DNA of 64,000 nucleotides from Occallatibacter gabretensis (GCF_001449115.1 NZ_LAIJ01000002.1:62001-126000); one strand, 5' to 3'; counted from the first letter of the stretch, positions 7,152-16,673 are shown. Notes: generated by a model from the sequence alone, not told the origin. Made by a program: numbers and translations.

Positions 7152-8864
7152 TCATTTAGTATCTGAAACCTCAAAAACATACATCGCATGGTCCAAAACT
7201 GCTTTAAGCGGGTACTGCTGCAGCCACCGGTATGCCTGATGATCACTCAATAACTGCCCCGAAAGATGCGCGGCGCTTATTACAACTGTACCTGTTGGAC
7301 GGTCCTTCTCGCCTAATCGTTCATATTTAATGCCCATCCAGGCCGGATCCACTTCACCCACGTAGGCCAGATGAATGGTTTCCTGCGGGTGGGCAATTTG
7401 GTACTCCCGAAGCGCGTAAAGCCCCTGGCCCCAGTCTGTATTGCTGTCGCTGAGCAGCGTCCATGTCCGATCCGGGTTTACGAAAGGGGTAAAGTACGCC
7501 AGATCGTTGGGTGCATAGCGCGCAGTGTCCACGGCCTGCGCCAGAACCAGCAAGGGCAGCAGAACAAGCGCCCACCGCCGCTTAGCCTTAGCCAGCCACG
7601 CACCTGCTGCCGCAGCATACAACAGGAGAAATGGATACATCGGCAGCACATGGCGAACCCCGATGTTGATATGAGAGATCAACGCAAAGGCCATATAGAC
7701 GGCAGGGAAGACCGATAGCAGCAGCAGTTCTCGATCAGCCACTTGTTCATCCGAAGCGTCAGGTCGCCACTCAAGTTGCCGGGATGCTGTGGTCACAACT
7801 CCTATGATGCCGCCAAGCAGCACAATGGGTGGCCATTTCAGCAGCATCGCCACCGGAAAGTACATATGGAAGCCCTCCGCGCTGTATTGGCCGAGTAGAA
7901 AGCTCCTGTGTCCTTCCGCGTTGTGTGCCACCACCTGCCCCAATCCGGTAAACCACTCACAGGCCGGCCAGAAGATGGTGATCGGCGTCCGTAGCGTTGG
8001 CATTTCGTATTGCAGCAGTTTTGTGTAGCCAGCGAAGTGGATTGTCACCATCTGATCGGCAAAGGTGACCCGGGAGACGTGAAAGAAATAGCCCGCCCAT
8101 ACGACGAGAAACGCCGTCAATAATATGGCCCCTGTGCGCTTCCACTGTAATCCACGCAGCCATCCCGAGATGCCCCGCCCCTGCCCCGGCAGCTTGTGAA
8201 GCAGAACGAGAGCAAGCACCAGCAAGATGATGGGCGGGCAGTTGAACTTGGCGAGCATCATGATGCCTGTGGCACATCCCAACAGGGCTGCGTGGCCCCA
8301 TGTGGGATTGCGGCGGTAGCGAAGAAACTGCAGCGTCGTGAGGAAGATCGCCAGCGTTGCCGGTCCATCCATGGTATCCATCGAGAAATGCGCGACTAGG
8401 TCCGGCGAAACTGCGGCCAACCCCAGCGCAAAGAGTCCGGCGGTTTCTCCAAAGAGCCTGCATGCTGTGGACCAGACTAGCAAGAGCAAAATCAGGCCCA
8501 GCAGCGTATTTATCCACCGCGAGCGATTGAGCCATACCTCTGCAGCAGGTTTGTCCAGACGGACCTGGTCATCGGCGATGTGGTATTTCCAATCTGTTCC
8601 TAAGAGGGGCAGTGCAAAGAGCATTCGCGGCAGCGGCGGCTGGTCGTGCCAGTGTTTGAATTCGCCGAACTTCCATGCTTCGAGGCCGGCTACGAGGTGC
8701 TCCGGCTCGTCGTTTGTGAAGGATTGCGTGCGGATGAACCACGCGCACTGCGCAACGTAGACGAGCAACAGTGCGGCTACTACAGGCCATCTGCCCGAGC
8801 GATTTTTCTTAAGGAGGCGATGCTCTGAAACATGAAGCTCGGTCTCAATTGCGAAAGTGGACAT
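7152..8864 (-). CDS. GT39-family (PMT/ArnT-like) membrane glycosyltransferase
   Basis: This 570-residue polytopic protein has the GT-C plan: a cytoplasmic N-terminus, a first TM helix (about 30-50), then the acidic motif FTNDEPEHLVAG and the HDQPPLPRML segment in the first periplasmic loop, followed by about ten more helices and a soluble C-terminal domain. GT39 enzymes transfer sugars from polyprenyl-phosphate donors to proteins or lipids outside the membrane. ATG 8864 is chosen; a GTG at 8912 would add 16 residues and neither has a strong ribosome-binding site. Acceptor and donor cannot be told from sequence. It is in a minus-strand run with ZIP, ychF and the DUF6798-like gene. Confidence 0.8.
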   Translation of the reverse strand: MSTFAIETELHVSEHRLLKKNRSGRWPVVAALLLVYVAQCAWFIRTQSFTNDEPEHLVAGLEAWKFGEFKHWHDQPPLPRMLFALPLLGTDWKYHIADDQVRLDKPAAEVWLNRSRWINTLLGLILLLLVWSTACRLFGETAGLFALGLAAVSPDLVAHFSMDTMDGPATLAIFLTTLQFLRYRRNPTWGHAALLGCATGIMMLAKFNCPPIILLVLALVLLHKLPGQGRGISGWLRGLQWKRTGAILLTAFLVVWAGYFFHVSRVTFADQMVTIHFAGYTKLLQYEMPTLRTPITIFWPACEWFTGLGQVVAHNAEGHRSFLLGQYSAEGFHMYFPVAMLLKWPPIVLLGGIIGVVTTASRQLEWRPDASDEQVADRELLLLSVFPAVYMAFALISHINIGVRHVLPMYPFLLLYAAAAGAWLAKAKRRWALVLLPLLVLAQAVDTARYAPNDLAYFTPFVNPDRTWTLLSDSNTDWGQGLYALREYQIAHPQETIHLAYVGEVDPAWMGIKYERLGEKDRPTGTVVISAAHLSGQLLSDHQAYRWLQQYPLKAVLDHAMYVFEVSDTK

Positions 8865-8954
8865 ATTGAAGTACTCGGCAACGGCGCAAAAGTTCGCGCG
8901 GCCCAAGATCACTCCAGTTAGACGGGATGCAATAGTGAAAGTTGAGACGTGCGA

Positions 8955-9680
8955 TCAGAGTGCCGGCAGCAGCACTCGCAGCAAAAGGAAGCCTGCCACG
9001 CCGAGAAAGAAGATCAGCGCCATGCGGATTCCGGGCTCGCGGTTTACTTCAGGAACCAGATCGCTCGCACCCACATATAGCGCTACGCCTGCGGAGATGG
9101 GCAGGCCATATGGAAGCCAGCTTGGAACAAGCTGTATTACGAGCACTCCGATGAGTGTGGCCACGGCCAAGCCCACAGCGGAATAAAAGGCAGCTGCACG
9201 GCTGCGTCCGCTGGCCATCATGATGGAGGCCATGGTGAAGCCCTCTGGCATTTTATGCAGCAGGATGGCTAGAAAGATGAGCCAGCCGAGTGCGCTGCTG
9301 ACCACAAAACCCGAGCCGATGGCGACGCCATCGAAAAGCGCATGCACGCTGAGGCCAGCCAACACAGAGTAGCTGGTGTGGCGGGAGACAAACTCATGAT
9401 GGTGTGTCTCTTCGCCGTAGTGAAAGTGCGCGTTGATGGTGTGCTCAAGCAAGTGCATAAGGCAGTAGCCCGCCATGATGAGGACCGGGCCAAGCTGCGG
9501 GCTTAGCTTGATGCTCTCCGGCGCCATTTCAAGCACAGCCGTAGCCATGAGGAAACCTGCGCCCAACGCGACAAAATAGCGCAGGTATCGCTCTATACCA
9601 CGCGCGCGGACGAGCACCAGCCCGCCGGCCACATCGGCCAGCGCGGCGAGGAGCCCGAGCAGGATGGATAAGCGGATCAT
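8955..9680 (-). CDS. ZIP family divalent metal transporter
   Basis: This 241-residue protein has eight predicted TM helices. The ZIP metal-binding helices IV and V carry the diagnostic motifs HALFDGVAIG and HKMPEGF. A histidine-rich loop (HFHYGEETHHHEF, about residues 91-103) between TM3 and TM4 is typical of cytosolic metal-sensing loops in the family. It likely imports zinc or another divalent metal across the inner membrane. It starts 4 bp after the ychF stop, so it is probably translated by coupling with ychF. Confidence 0.9.
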   Translation of the reverse strand: MIRLSILLGLLAALADVAGGLVLVRARGIERYLRYFVALGAGFLMATAVLEMAPESIKLSPQLGPVLIMAGYCLMHLLEHTINAHFHYGEETHHHEFVSRHTSYSVLAGLSVHALFDGVAIGSGFVVSSALGWLIFLAILLHKMPEGFTMASIMMASGRSRAAAFYSAVGLAVATLIGVLVIQLVPSWLPYGLPISAGVALYVGASDLVPEVNREPGIRMALIFFLGVAGFLLLRVLLPAL

Positions 9681-9684
9681 TTTG

Positions 9685-10764
9685 TCAGCCGCTATGCCGG
9701 ATGTGCATCACGTCGCCATCCTGCACAATGTACTCTTTGCCTTCCAGGCGCAGGGTGCCGCGTGAGCGGGCGTTGGCTTCAGAGCCGGCATCGAGCAATG
9801 CGTCCCAGCGAATGGTTTCCGCGCGGATGAAGTGATGCTCGAGATCAGAGTGGATGGCGCCTGCTCCCTGCGGGGCTTTGGAGCCTGCGGGAATGGTCCA
9901 TGCGCGGCACTCATCTTCACCGGCGGTGAAGAAGCTGATGAGGCCCAGGAGCTCATAGCTCTTGCGGATGAGGCGCGTGAGGCCGCTGTCCTTCAAACCG
10001 TAGCTTAAAAGGAAATCCGCTGCTTCATCATCGTCCATCTCGGCCAGTTCGGCTTCGACCTTGCCGCAGATGGCCGTTGCGCCGGCATTGGGACGGCTGG
10101 CTACTTCTTCGAGCTTGTATTTGGCTACGGCTGCTTCAAGATCGTCGCCGAGTGTAGTGCTTTCGCCGATGTTGAGTGCGTAGAGAATGGGTTTCTGCGA
10201 GAGGAACATGAAGCCCTTGATGAGCTTTTTTTCGTCGGCTGTCATCTCGAGCTCGCGCAGAGGCTGTTCCTGTTCCAGCGCTTCTTTGGAGCGCAGCAGA
10301 AGCGCTTGTTCGCGTTCGAGATCGCCGGTGCGGGCGCGCTTGAGGTCCTTCTCGACGCGCTCCAGACGCTTTTCGATCTGGGTAAGATCGCTGACCATGA
10401 GGTCGAACTCGACATTCTTGATGTCGCGTAGCGGATCGATGGCTCCGACGTGCGGGATGGAGTCGTCCTCAAAGGCGCGCAGTACGTGGATGAGAGCGTC
10501 GTTGTTGCGGAGACTGGTGAGGAAATTTGTTTCCTTCAGCGCTTCCTGGCCGATGGCGGCGACGTCTACGTAATCGACCGTGGCGTAGGTGGTTTTCTTC
10601 GGCGAGTAGAGTGTGGAGAGCTTGTCCAGCCGCTCATCCGGCACGCGGGCTACGCCAATGTGGGCCTCACGCGAATAGCCGCGGTCTTCCACCTTGGCCT
10701 TGGTGAGGATTTTGAACAGCGATGTTTTGCCCACCTGCGGTAGGCCAATAATGCCAGTTTTCAT
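9685..10764 (-). CDS. ychF: YchF/OLA1 family P-loop NTPase
   Basis: This 359-residue protein is of standard YchF length. The P-loop is GLPQVGKTSLF (residues 7-17; usual form GLPNVGKSTLF), followed by the switch region and VDYVDVAAI, a coiled-coil insertion (about 140-190) and a C-terminal TGS domain (about 275-357: FFTAGEDECRAWTI...). YchF prefers ATP and binds ribosomes, with roles in translation and oxidative-stress control. The divergence from the usual N-x-GKS P-loop (Q-x-GKT) is mild. It heads a coupled pair with the ZIP transporter. Confidence 0.92.
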   Translation of the reverse strand: MKTGIIGLPQVGKTSLFKILTKAKVEDRGYSREAHIGVARVPDERLDKLSTLYSPKKTTYATVDYVDVAAIGQEALKETNFLTSLRNNDALIHVLRAFEDDSIPHVGAIDPLRDIKNVEFDLMVSDLTQIEKRLERVEKDLKRARTGDLEREQALLLRSKEALEQEQPLRELEMTADEKKLIKGFMFLSQKPILYALNIGESTTLGDDLEAAVAKYKLEEVASRPNAGATAICGKVEAELAEMDDDEAADFLLSYGLKDSGLTRLIRKSYELLGLISFFTAGEDECRAWTIPAGSKAPQGAGAIHSDLEHHFIRAETIRWDALLDAGSEANARSRGTLRLEGKEYIVQDGDVMHIRHSG

Positions 10765-10846
10765 GCACTTCCCGTAGCGGCCCTGCGAGGATGATGAAGC
10801 GACAAGGGCCTCTACGATTTTAGCTGATGAGAAGGGCGCGCAGGTC

Positions 10847-11338
10847 TCAGGCCCGCACGGATTCTGCTCGCGCTACGAAGACAACCGTGGCAATGCCGAA
10901 GAGCAGCACGATTTCCTCGACCAGCGTGCTGCGGCGATGCAGCTTGTTGAAGTGGATTGTCTGCGGGCTGCTGGTGTCTGTGTTGTCGATTGCGCCGCCT
11001 GCGGCGATGCGATCGCGCTCCATGGATGGAATGATGCCGAATTGCGAATACGCTGTCGCTCCGATCATCAGCAACAGCAGCACCATTGGGACCAGAACCG
11101 AGTGCGGCTTGTAAATTCTCCACGTCGGCGCGATGGCTAGCAGGAGTAGAGCTACGAGGCCTGCGATGAGGCCCATCCAATGCAGCGTGCGCAGTAACTG
11201 GCCAACGATGGAACCTGCGGCATGTGTATCTGGTGCGAGGGTGGTGAATGTGACGGCAGCAATGACAGGAAAGAAAACCTCTGCGCCCAGCCAGACGATG
11301 AGTGCGAGAAAAAGCAGCGTGCGAAGCAATGTTTTCAT
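10847..11338 (-). CDS. DUF4149/TMEM205-like membrane protein
   Basis: This 163-residue protein has four hydrophobic helices (about 5-30, 50-70, 80-100, 140-158) and the conserved features of the DUF4149 family: a W-x-G start of helix 1 and a polar loop between helices 3 and 4 with HFNKLHRRST. Function is unknown for the family. It lies 25 bp downstream of the GAF/SpoIIE phosphatase and 82 bp upstream of ychF on the same strand. Confidence 0.75.
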   Translation of the reverse strand: MKTLLRTLLFLALIVWLGAEVFFPVIAAVTFTTLAPDTHAAGSIVGQLLRTLHWMGLIAGLVALLLLAIAPTWRIYKPHSVLVPMVLLLLMIGATAYSQFGIIPSMERDRIAAGGAIDNTDTSSPQTIHFNKLHRRSTLVEEIVLLFGIATVVFVARAESVRA

Positions 11339-11363
11339 CAGGGAAAATATACTTTACCGGGCT

Positions 11364-13178
11364 TCATCGCACACGCAAAACGATGATTGTTTCATCGTCG
11401 AATCGGTCATGGCCGCCCTGAAAGTGGGTTACGTCGGACATAATTGCCTCGGCGATGGAGGCTGCGGAGCGCTTGCGATTGGCGCATAGCATTGCCGACA
11501 GGCGTTCATCGCCGTACATTTCTCCTTGCGAGTTTTCGGCATCCGTAATGCCGTCCGAGGCAAAGAGCAGCGCGTCGCCGGGCTGCGTGGCGAGTGTGAA
11601 TTCCTCGTAGGTTACATCGGGGAACATGCCGAGGGGAAAGCCCTCTGCGCGCACGACTGTTGATTTGCCGCCGCGACAGAAGATGGGCTGCACCGCGCCG
11701 GAGTTTGCCACCTGTAAGGTGCGGTTCTCGTCGTTCCATAGCGCGAATAACATAACGACGTATTGCGAATCGAGCTTACGAACCTGGAGGGCATCGTTGA
11801 GGATGGCGAGCATGCGCGCCGGATCGGGGTGCAACGTGGACTCGGAACGCATGATGCCGCTGACAAGCGCAGAAAACAGGGCTGCCGGTGCGGCTTTGCC
11901 GCTGACATCGCCGAGCACGATGGCGCTCTGGTTCGACCCGTAATCGAGAAAGTCATAGAGGTCGCCGCCGATGGATCGCGCGGGCAAAAAGCGAACCGCA
12001 AGTTCTGCATTTGTGTGTACGGGCGGCGCGGAAGGCAGCAGGCGAAGCTGGACCTCGCGAGCCATGGCGATGTCGCGTTCCAGTTGTTGCTCCTGGCGGC
12101 GTACTGCCTGATAGAGGCGCGCGTTTTCGATGGCAATGGCGATTTGTGCGGCAAGCGTTGTCAACACTCGCTCATGCTCTTCGTTGAAGAAGCCGGTGCG
12201 CGTGTGTTCGAGATCGAGCACGCCAATGATTCGCCCCTTGTGAAAGAGCGGGATGATCATCTCGGAGCGGGTCTCGGGATTCATTTCGATATAACGCAGG
12301 TCTTTGCGAACATCCGGCACATTTACCACGCGCCACTCGCGCGCCGATGCACCAACGAGGCCGCTGGTAATGGGGATGCGCCGCTTCGGGGCGTGCGAGT
12401 ATCCGAAGCGCCATGCGTAGCGTGTGATGAGCGTCTCACCCGTGTCATCGACCAGCATAATGGTGAACATCTGGTAGTCGATGAGGCGGCGCAGCAACTG
12501 GCCGATGCGCTCAAACAGCGGGTCAATATCGAGAATCGAGGTCAGCTCCGCGGCAATTTCGTTCAGTACGGAAAGCTGCTGGGCCTGGCGTGCGGCACGC
12601 GTGTAGAGGCGCGCGTTCTCAATGGCCTGAGCGATGCGCGAGGCGGTCAGCGTGAGCAGGTGCAGGTGTTCATCGCGGAAAAAGTCCAACTGCTCGCTTT
12701 CGATGTCCATTACACCGATCAGCTGGTTTTTGGCGATCAGCGGAACGGCGAGCTCCGAGCGCACCTGAGGATTTGCGCTGACGTAGAAGGGCGCCTTGGT
12801 TATATCGTTCAGCAGGATCGGCTTGCGCGTGAGCGCTACGTGGCCGGCAACGCCTTTGCCGAGCGGCAGCTTCATTCGCTCCACTTCCGGCGTGTGGCCG
12901 ATCTGGAAGCGCATGCGCAAGTCCTGCGTGCGGTCATTGAGCAGCAGGATGGCGAATATCTTGTAGGGGATGATTGCCCGCACCATTTCGGCTGTGCGAT
13001 TCATGAGCGTCTGCAGATCGAGCGTGGTGTTGAGCGTATCCGCCATCTGCACGAGATAGGCGAGATCCGCCGTTTCGACGCGGATATTGGCCGAGTCAAT
13101 GCGTGAGGGCTCGGCGGGACGATAGTCGCCTTCAAATTCGTGAATTGGCGGCGGTAATGGCTCGGGAGGTTCGGGCAT
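11364..13178 (-). CDS. GAF-GAF-SpoIIE (PP2C-type) serine phosphatase
   Basis: This 604-residue cytoplasmic protein contains two GAF sensor domains (about 60-195 and 215-370), a short coiled linker, and a C-terminal SpoIIE/RsbU-type PP2C domain (about 395-602). Metal-binding signatures are seen: IGGDLYDF, VLGDVSGKAA and FASDGITDAEN. Such enzymes usually dephosphorylate anti-sigma-factor antagonists in partner-switching pathways; no RsbV/RsbW-like gene is nearby. The proline-rich N-terminus (about residues 2-12) is probably flexible. It lies 25 bp downstream of deoC. Confidence 0.92.
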   Translation of the reverse strand: MPEPPEPLPPPIHEFEGDYRPAEPSRIDSANIRVETADLAYLVQMADTLNTTLDLQTLMNRTAEMVRAIIPYKIFAILLLNDRTQDLRMRFQIGHTPEVERMKLPLGKGVAGHVALTRKPILLNDITKAPFYVSANPQVRSELAVPLIAKNQLIGVMDIESEQLDFFRDEHLHLLTLTASRIAQAIENARLYTRAARQAQQLSVLNEIAAELTSILDIDPLFERIGQLLRRLIDYQMFTIMLVDDTGETLITRYAWRFGYSHAPKRRIPITSGLVGASAREWRVVNVPDVRKDLRYIEMNPETRSEMIIPLFHKGRIIGVLDLEHTRTGFFNEEHERVLTTLAAQIAIAIENARLYQAVRRQEQQLERDIAMAREVQLRLLPSAPPVHTNAELAVRFLPARSIGGDLYDFLDYGSNQSAIVLGDVSGKAAPAALFSALVSGIMRSESTLHPDPARMLAILNDALQVRKLDSQYVVMLFALWNDENRTLQVANSGAVQPIFCRGGKSTVVRAEGFPLGMFPDVTYEEFTLATQPGDALLFASDGITDAENSQGEMYGDERLSAMLCANRKRSAASIAEAIMSDVTHFQGGHDRFDDETIIVLRVR

Positions 13179-13203
13179 CCGTATCGTAGCGAATGATACC
13201 TGA

Positions 13204-13968
13204 TTACTCGTCAGTTAGCTCACCCAACTCCCGGAGAATGGCTACGCTGGCAGAAGCGCCAATGCGGTTGGCGCCGGCCTCCAGCATCGCGCGCGCGTCC
13301 GCAAGCGTGCGGATTCCGCCTGATGCCTTTACGCCGCAGCGTGCGCCGGCGACGCCGCGCAATAGCGCCACATCGGCAGCGGTCGCACCACCGGTGGAGA
13401 AGCCGGTTGAGGTCTTCAGGAAATCCGTTCCGGCTTGAATGGCGATCTCCGCAGCGCGCAGCTTTTCTTCCACGGTGAGCAGGCAAGTCTCCAGAATCAC
13501 CTTGAGAATTGCGCCGTGATGGTGCGTGACGGATGCGACCGAACGGATGGTGTGCTCGACGGCTTGGTGGTTGCCGCTTTTGAGCTGGCCGATGGGCAGG
13601 ACCATGTCGATTTCTTTTGCGCCGAGCCGTGCCAGTGTTGCCACCTCATAGCGGAGCGTGGAGACAAGTGAGGCTCCGAGTGGAAAGCCGACCACTACAC
13701 CTACTGGAACTCCCGTTCCTGAAAGTACGGAGGTTGCGGTGCATGCCCAGACGGGGTTGACCATGGCGCAGGCAAACCTGTATTCGGCTGCCTCATTGCA
13801 GAGCTTTTCGACCTGCTCGCGTGTGGCCTCCGGCTTTAACAGCGTGTGGTCGATTACGGCAGCGAGCGAACGAGCATTGGCCAGCGTCTGCGCGGTAAAT
13901 CCGGCAGCGTCAAAGTCGCCATTATCAAACTCAAGATAGGCCGTTGAGATGGAAGCGCCTGCTGCCAT
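13204..13968 (-). CDS. deoC: deoxyribose-phosphate aldolase
   Basis: This class I aldolase cleaves 2-deoxyribose-5-phosphate to glyceraldehyde-3-phosphate and acetaldehyde in deoxynucleoside catabolism. Family motifs are present: IDHTLLKPEAT, VVVGFPLGA, KEIDMVLPIG, the Schiff-base lysine in GTDFLKTSTGF, and VKASGGIRT. ATG 13968 is chosen over the upstream start at 14001 because AGGAG lies at 13976-13980 with ideal spacing; this gives 254 residues. It carries a short N-terminal extension (about 30 residues) relative to small bacterial DeoC. The GAF/SpoIIE gene follows after 25 bp. Confidence 0.93.
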   Translation of the reverse strand: MAAGASISTAYLEFDNGDFDAAGFTAQTLANARSLAAVIDHTLLKPEATREQVEKLCNEAAEYRFACAMVNPVWACTATSVLSGTGVPVGVVVGFPLGASLVSTLRYEVATLARLGAKEIDMVLPIGQLKSGNHQAVEHTIRSVASVTHHHGAILKVILETCLLTVEEKLRAAEIAIQAGTDFLKTSTGFSTGGATAADVALLRGVAGARCGVKASGGIRTLADARAMLEAGANRIGASASVAILRELGELTDE

Positions 13969-14111
13969 GGGAATGCTCCTTTCGTTCGCGGTGCTGCCCA
14001 AATTGTTCAGTCCGGAGTATGAGTATAGAACCCGGATGAGTCATGCACCAAATCCCGAAAAAATTGCACCGGGACTGTACTTTCACACAGCTCTTAGATG
14101 AAGTTTGCCGG

Positions 14112-14468
14112 TCAGGGGATTACTTCTTCAATGTCCATACGCTCGATCAGTTCAGCGCTCAATCGGTAGATGTGCCGCACTCGCTGGTCTGCGAGCAGTT
14201 TGCCTTCGCGGTCATGCACGATCTGATGCACCTCCACCGCAAACCGGCCATCCTCCAGCCTGTAAATCTCCTGCGGCTCTACCTTGGGATCAAGCACAGC
14301 CCATTGACGCGTCCAGTAGTCCCGCACGCCATCATGCCCATGTACGTAACCACCTTCCCACCCGTTCGGCCACTGTACATCCTCGGCCATGAGAGCCAGC
14401 ACTGCATCGAGATTCCGCGCGTTGAAGTTGCGGTAAGCTGCTTGCAGGATTTCGATTTCCTTGTCCAT
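14112..14468 (-). CDS. SnoaL-like/NTF2-fold protein
   Basis: This 118-residue single-domain protein has the NTF2/SnoaL pattern: an N-terminal helix (ILQAAYRNFNARNLDAVLAL), a W-P-rich strand and the central VRDYWTRQWAVLDPKVEP, then beta strands. Such domains may bind small hydrophobic ligands or isomerise polyketides; no specific role is evident. It lies 22 bp downstream of hpt. Confidence 0.75.
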   Translation of the reverse strand: MDKEIEILQAAYRNFNARNLDAVLALMAEDVQWPNGWEGGYVHGHDGVRDYWTRQWAVLDPKVEPQEIYRLEDGRFAVEVHQIVHDREGKLLADQRVRHIYRLSAELIERMDIEEVIP

Positions 14469-14490
14469 TGCGCGCCCTCTCGTTCGCGGG

Positions 14491-15051
14491 TTACTCCGGA
14501 TGTTCCGGGGTCATCAGGCAGATATCAGGCAGGTTGCGATAGCGCTCGGCATAGTCCATGCCGTAGCCGATCACGAAGAGATTCGGAATTGAAAAGCCGA
14601 CGTAATCGGCCTCGATCTTTTCCATGCGGCGTGCCGGTTTGTCGAGCAGCGCGGCGATGCGAAGTGACTTTGGATGATGCTGCTGAAGAATTTTGCGGAG
14701 ATATGTGAGCGTGATCCCGGTGTCGAGAATGTCCTCGACGATGAGCACGTTTTTGCCTTCAATCGGATGATCAAGATCCTTGATGAGCTTGACCGCTCCG
14801 GAGGAGCGTTGCCCTTTACCGTAGCTGGAAACGGCGATGAAGTCGAAGGTGGTATCGGCCTGTACGGCGCGCGCGAGGTCGGCCAAAAAGACTGCCGCGC
14901 CTTTCAGCACGCCGATCATGATGAGCGGCTCGCCGTTCAGGTCGCGGGTGATCTCCTCACCGAGCTCCGCTACGCGGCCGGCGATCTGCTGTCGGGTGTA
15001 AAGAACTTGCAGCCCTTGCTGCTGGTCTTCAGGTTCGGCCACTGTGGTCAT
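14491..15051 (-). CDS. hpt: hypoxanthine phosphoribosyltransferase
   Basis: This 186-residue enzyme salvages hypoxanthine/guanine using PRPP. The PRPP-binding motif is VLIVEDILDTGITL, with GVLKGAAVFLADLAR and SSYGKG upstream as in type I PRTases, and a C-terminal GYGMDYAERYRNLPDI typical of Hpt. The longer open frame back to 15489 is noncoding in character; ATG 15051 gives the family start. It is divergent from lgt; the 118 bp between them must hold both promoters. Confidence 0.93.
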   Translation of the reverse strand: MTTVAEPEDQQQGLQVLYTRQQIAGRVAELGEEITRDLNGEPLIMIGVLKGAAVFLADLARAVQADTTFDFIAVSSYGKGQRSSGAVKLIKDLDHPIEGKNVLIVEDILDTGITLTYLRKILQQHHPKSLRIAALLDKPARRMEKIEADYVGFSIPNLFVIGYGMDYAERYRNLPDICLMTPEHPE

Positions 15052-15169
15052 GTTCCCAGTATGAAACGAGATACGGGGAGGGATGCAAGTGAGGATTAAA
15101 AAAATCTGATGCCTTTTGACGTCATCGCGACCTAACTTCTGCAGCGATTTGGGGTCTATACTGGAGACG

Positions 15170-15961
15170 ATGCTGCCTGAGATTCCTCTTCCGTTCTGGC
15201 CCCACGCAATTCCTACTTTCGGCCTAATGCTTTGGTTGGCTGCTGTTGTCGGCGGCCTGGTGCTGGAGCGCAGCTTCCGGCGGGCTAAAATCTCCGCTGA
15301 CGCCATTGGTATCGTGATGATTACAGTGGTGGCCGGCATTATTGGCGCCAAGCTGTGGCATGTGCTGGATACGCCTGAGGAGTTCCGCGAGCAGGGCTGG
15401 CGCGTGCTGTGGGACACGGCTGGTTTCGCCTGGTTTGGCGGTCTGGTTTTCGGTATCAGCGCACTGGTAGGGCAGGGAATTATCGCCAAGATTGGCGCCC
15501 TCAGGACGCTTGACCTGGCCTCGCCCGCCGCTGCTATCGGCTACGGTATTGGGCGCATCGGGTGTTTTCTCTCCGGTGACGGTTGTTATGGCAAGCCCAC
15601 CACGCTGCCCTGGGGCATGAGCTTTCCGCACGGCATTGTGCCGACCTACGAACGCGTGCATCCGACGCCGTTGTATGAGCTGGGCAGCTCACTGGTGATT
15701 GGCGCGTGGCTCTGGTTGCGCGGAGGAAAGCGGCGGCCTACAGGAGCACTCCTGGCCGAGTACCTCATCCTTACCGGCGCGGCGCGTTTCCTGGTGGAGT
15801 TCCTGCGCAGGAACCCGCATGTGCTGTGGGGCATGACCAATGCGCAGCTTGCCAGCGCGGGCAGCGTGGTTGCGGGCGTGCTTCTGCTGCTGTTTGTTTC
15901 GCGGCGAGGGGCGGCGGAATTCGTGCCAGTGCAGGAGACTACGGCGGAGCCGACGGCTTAA
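15170..15961 (+). CDS. lgt: prolipoprotein diacylglyceryl transferase-like protein
   Basis: This 263-residue membrane protein has about seven TM helices. The Lgt signature region is GYGIGRIGCFLSGDGCYGKPT (given in two parts: GYGIGRIGCF then SGDGCYGKPT), followed by the HPTPLYE motif. In E. coli Lgt the signature has Asn after GRIG; here it is Cys, and the His of the upstream G-G motif region is Phe (WFGGLVFG). The protein may thus be a divergent Lgt or a paralogue with another acceptor. ATG 15170 is preferred over TTG 15116 because CTGGAG lies just upstream. It ends 9 bp before the convergent tag gene. Confidence 0.8.
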   Translation: MLPEIPLPFWPHAIPTFGLMLWLAAVVGGLVLERSFRRAKISADAIGIVMITVVAGIIGAKLWHVLDTPEEFREQGWRVLWDTAGFAWFGGLVFGISALVGQGIIAKIGALRTLDLASPAAAIGYGIGRIGCFLSGDGCYGKPTTLPWGMSFPHGIVPTYERVHPTPLYELGSSLVIGAWLWLRGGKRRPTGALLAEYLILTGAARFLVEFLRRNPHVLWGMTNAQLASAGSVVAGVLLLLFVSRRGAAEFVPVQETTAEPTA

Positions 15962-15970
15962 GATTTCGTT

Positions 15971-16648
15971 CTATTCAAAAGTGGGCGGTTTGCGGTGCGA
16001 TTTTTTTCGCGGAGGAGTTTGGAGCTCTATTCCGCCCAGCGCAGCGAAGCGTTTGTGAATCGCTGATCCTAGGTTTTCAGCGGGTGTCTCAACTTCTTTG
16101 TGCCGGAAGCAGTTCGGCGCGTGGTCGTTGACCATGCCGACGGCCTGCATCCAGGCGTAGACGATGGTCGGCCCCACGAATTTGAAGCCGCGTTTCTTGA
16201 GCGCCTTTGAAATCTGCTCCGAGAGCGGCGTCAGGGCAGGCACAGGACCGGTGTTCTGGATGGGCTTGCCGCCTACGAAACTCCATGCGTAGCCCGAGAA
16301 ATCGTCGCCTGCTGCCTGCATTTCGAGATAAATTCGCGCGCCGGCGATGGTGGCTTCTATCTTGGCACGAGAGCGGACGATGCCAGGGTCGGCGAGGAGC
16401 CGCTGAATGTCCTCTTCGTCGAAGCGGGCGACCTTTTTGGGATCGAAGTTCTTGAATGCTTTGCGGAAGGCTTCGCGCTTGCGGAGAATGATGATCCACG
16501 CCAGGCCGGCCTGAAAGCCCTCCAGCATGAGCATTTCCCAGAGCGCACGGCTGTCGTGATTGGGTACGCCCCATTCTTCGTCGTGATATTGACAATACAG
16601 CGGATCGGAGCCAGCCCACTTGCAGCGGATTAGGGTTTCTTGAGTCAC
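15971..16648 (-). CDS. tag: DNA-3-methyladenine glycosylase I
   Basis: This 225-residue protein matches Tag: N-terminal RCKWAGSDPLYCQYHDEEWGVP, quoted here only by its key residues Cys9 and His22, plus the late pair in NDHAPNCFRH. These give the four zinc ligands of the family. The core EGFQAGLAWIIILRKREAF and FVGPTIVYAWMQA are also typical. The enzyme excises 3-methyladenine from alkylated DNA. A basic C-terminal tail (KKSHRKP) follows the domain. It is followed upstream by the SprT-like gene (26 bp). Confidence 0.95.
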   Translation of the reverse strand: MTQETLIRCKWAGSDPLYCQYHDEEWGVPNHDSRALWEMLMLEGFQAGLAWIIILRKREAFRKAFKNFDPKKVARFDEEDIQRLLADPGIVRSRAKIEATIAGARIYLEMQAAGDDFSGYAWSFVGGKPIQNTGPVPALTPLSEQISKALKKRGFKFVGPTIVYAWMQAVGMVNDHAPNCFRHKEVETPAENLGSAIHKRFAALGGIELQTPPRKKSHRKPPTFE

Positions 16649-16673
16649 GATACAGGTCCTTGGCAGGTTAATT

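Noticed and set aside
11763..13106. 447-codon plus-strand frame
   Set aside because: It is a shadow of the GAF-GAF-SpoIIE gene, whose protein domains are clear.
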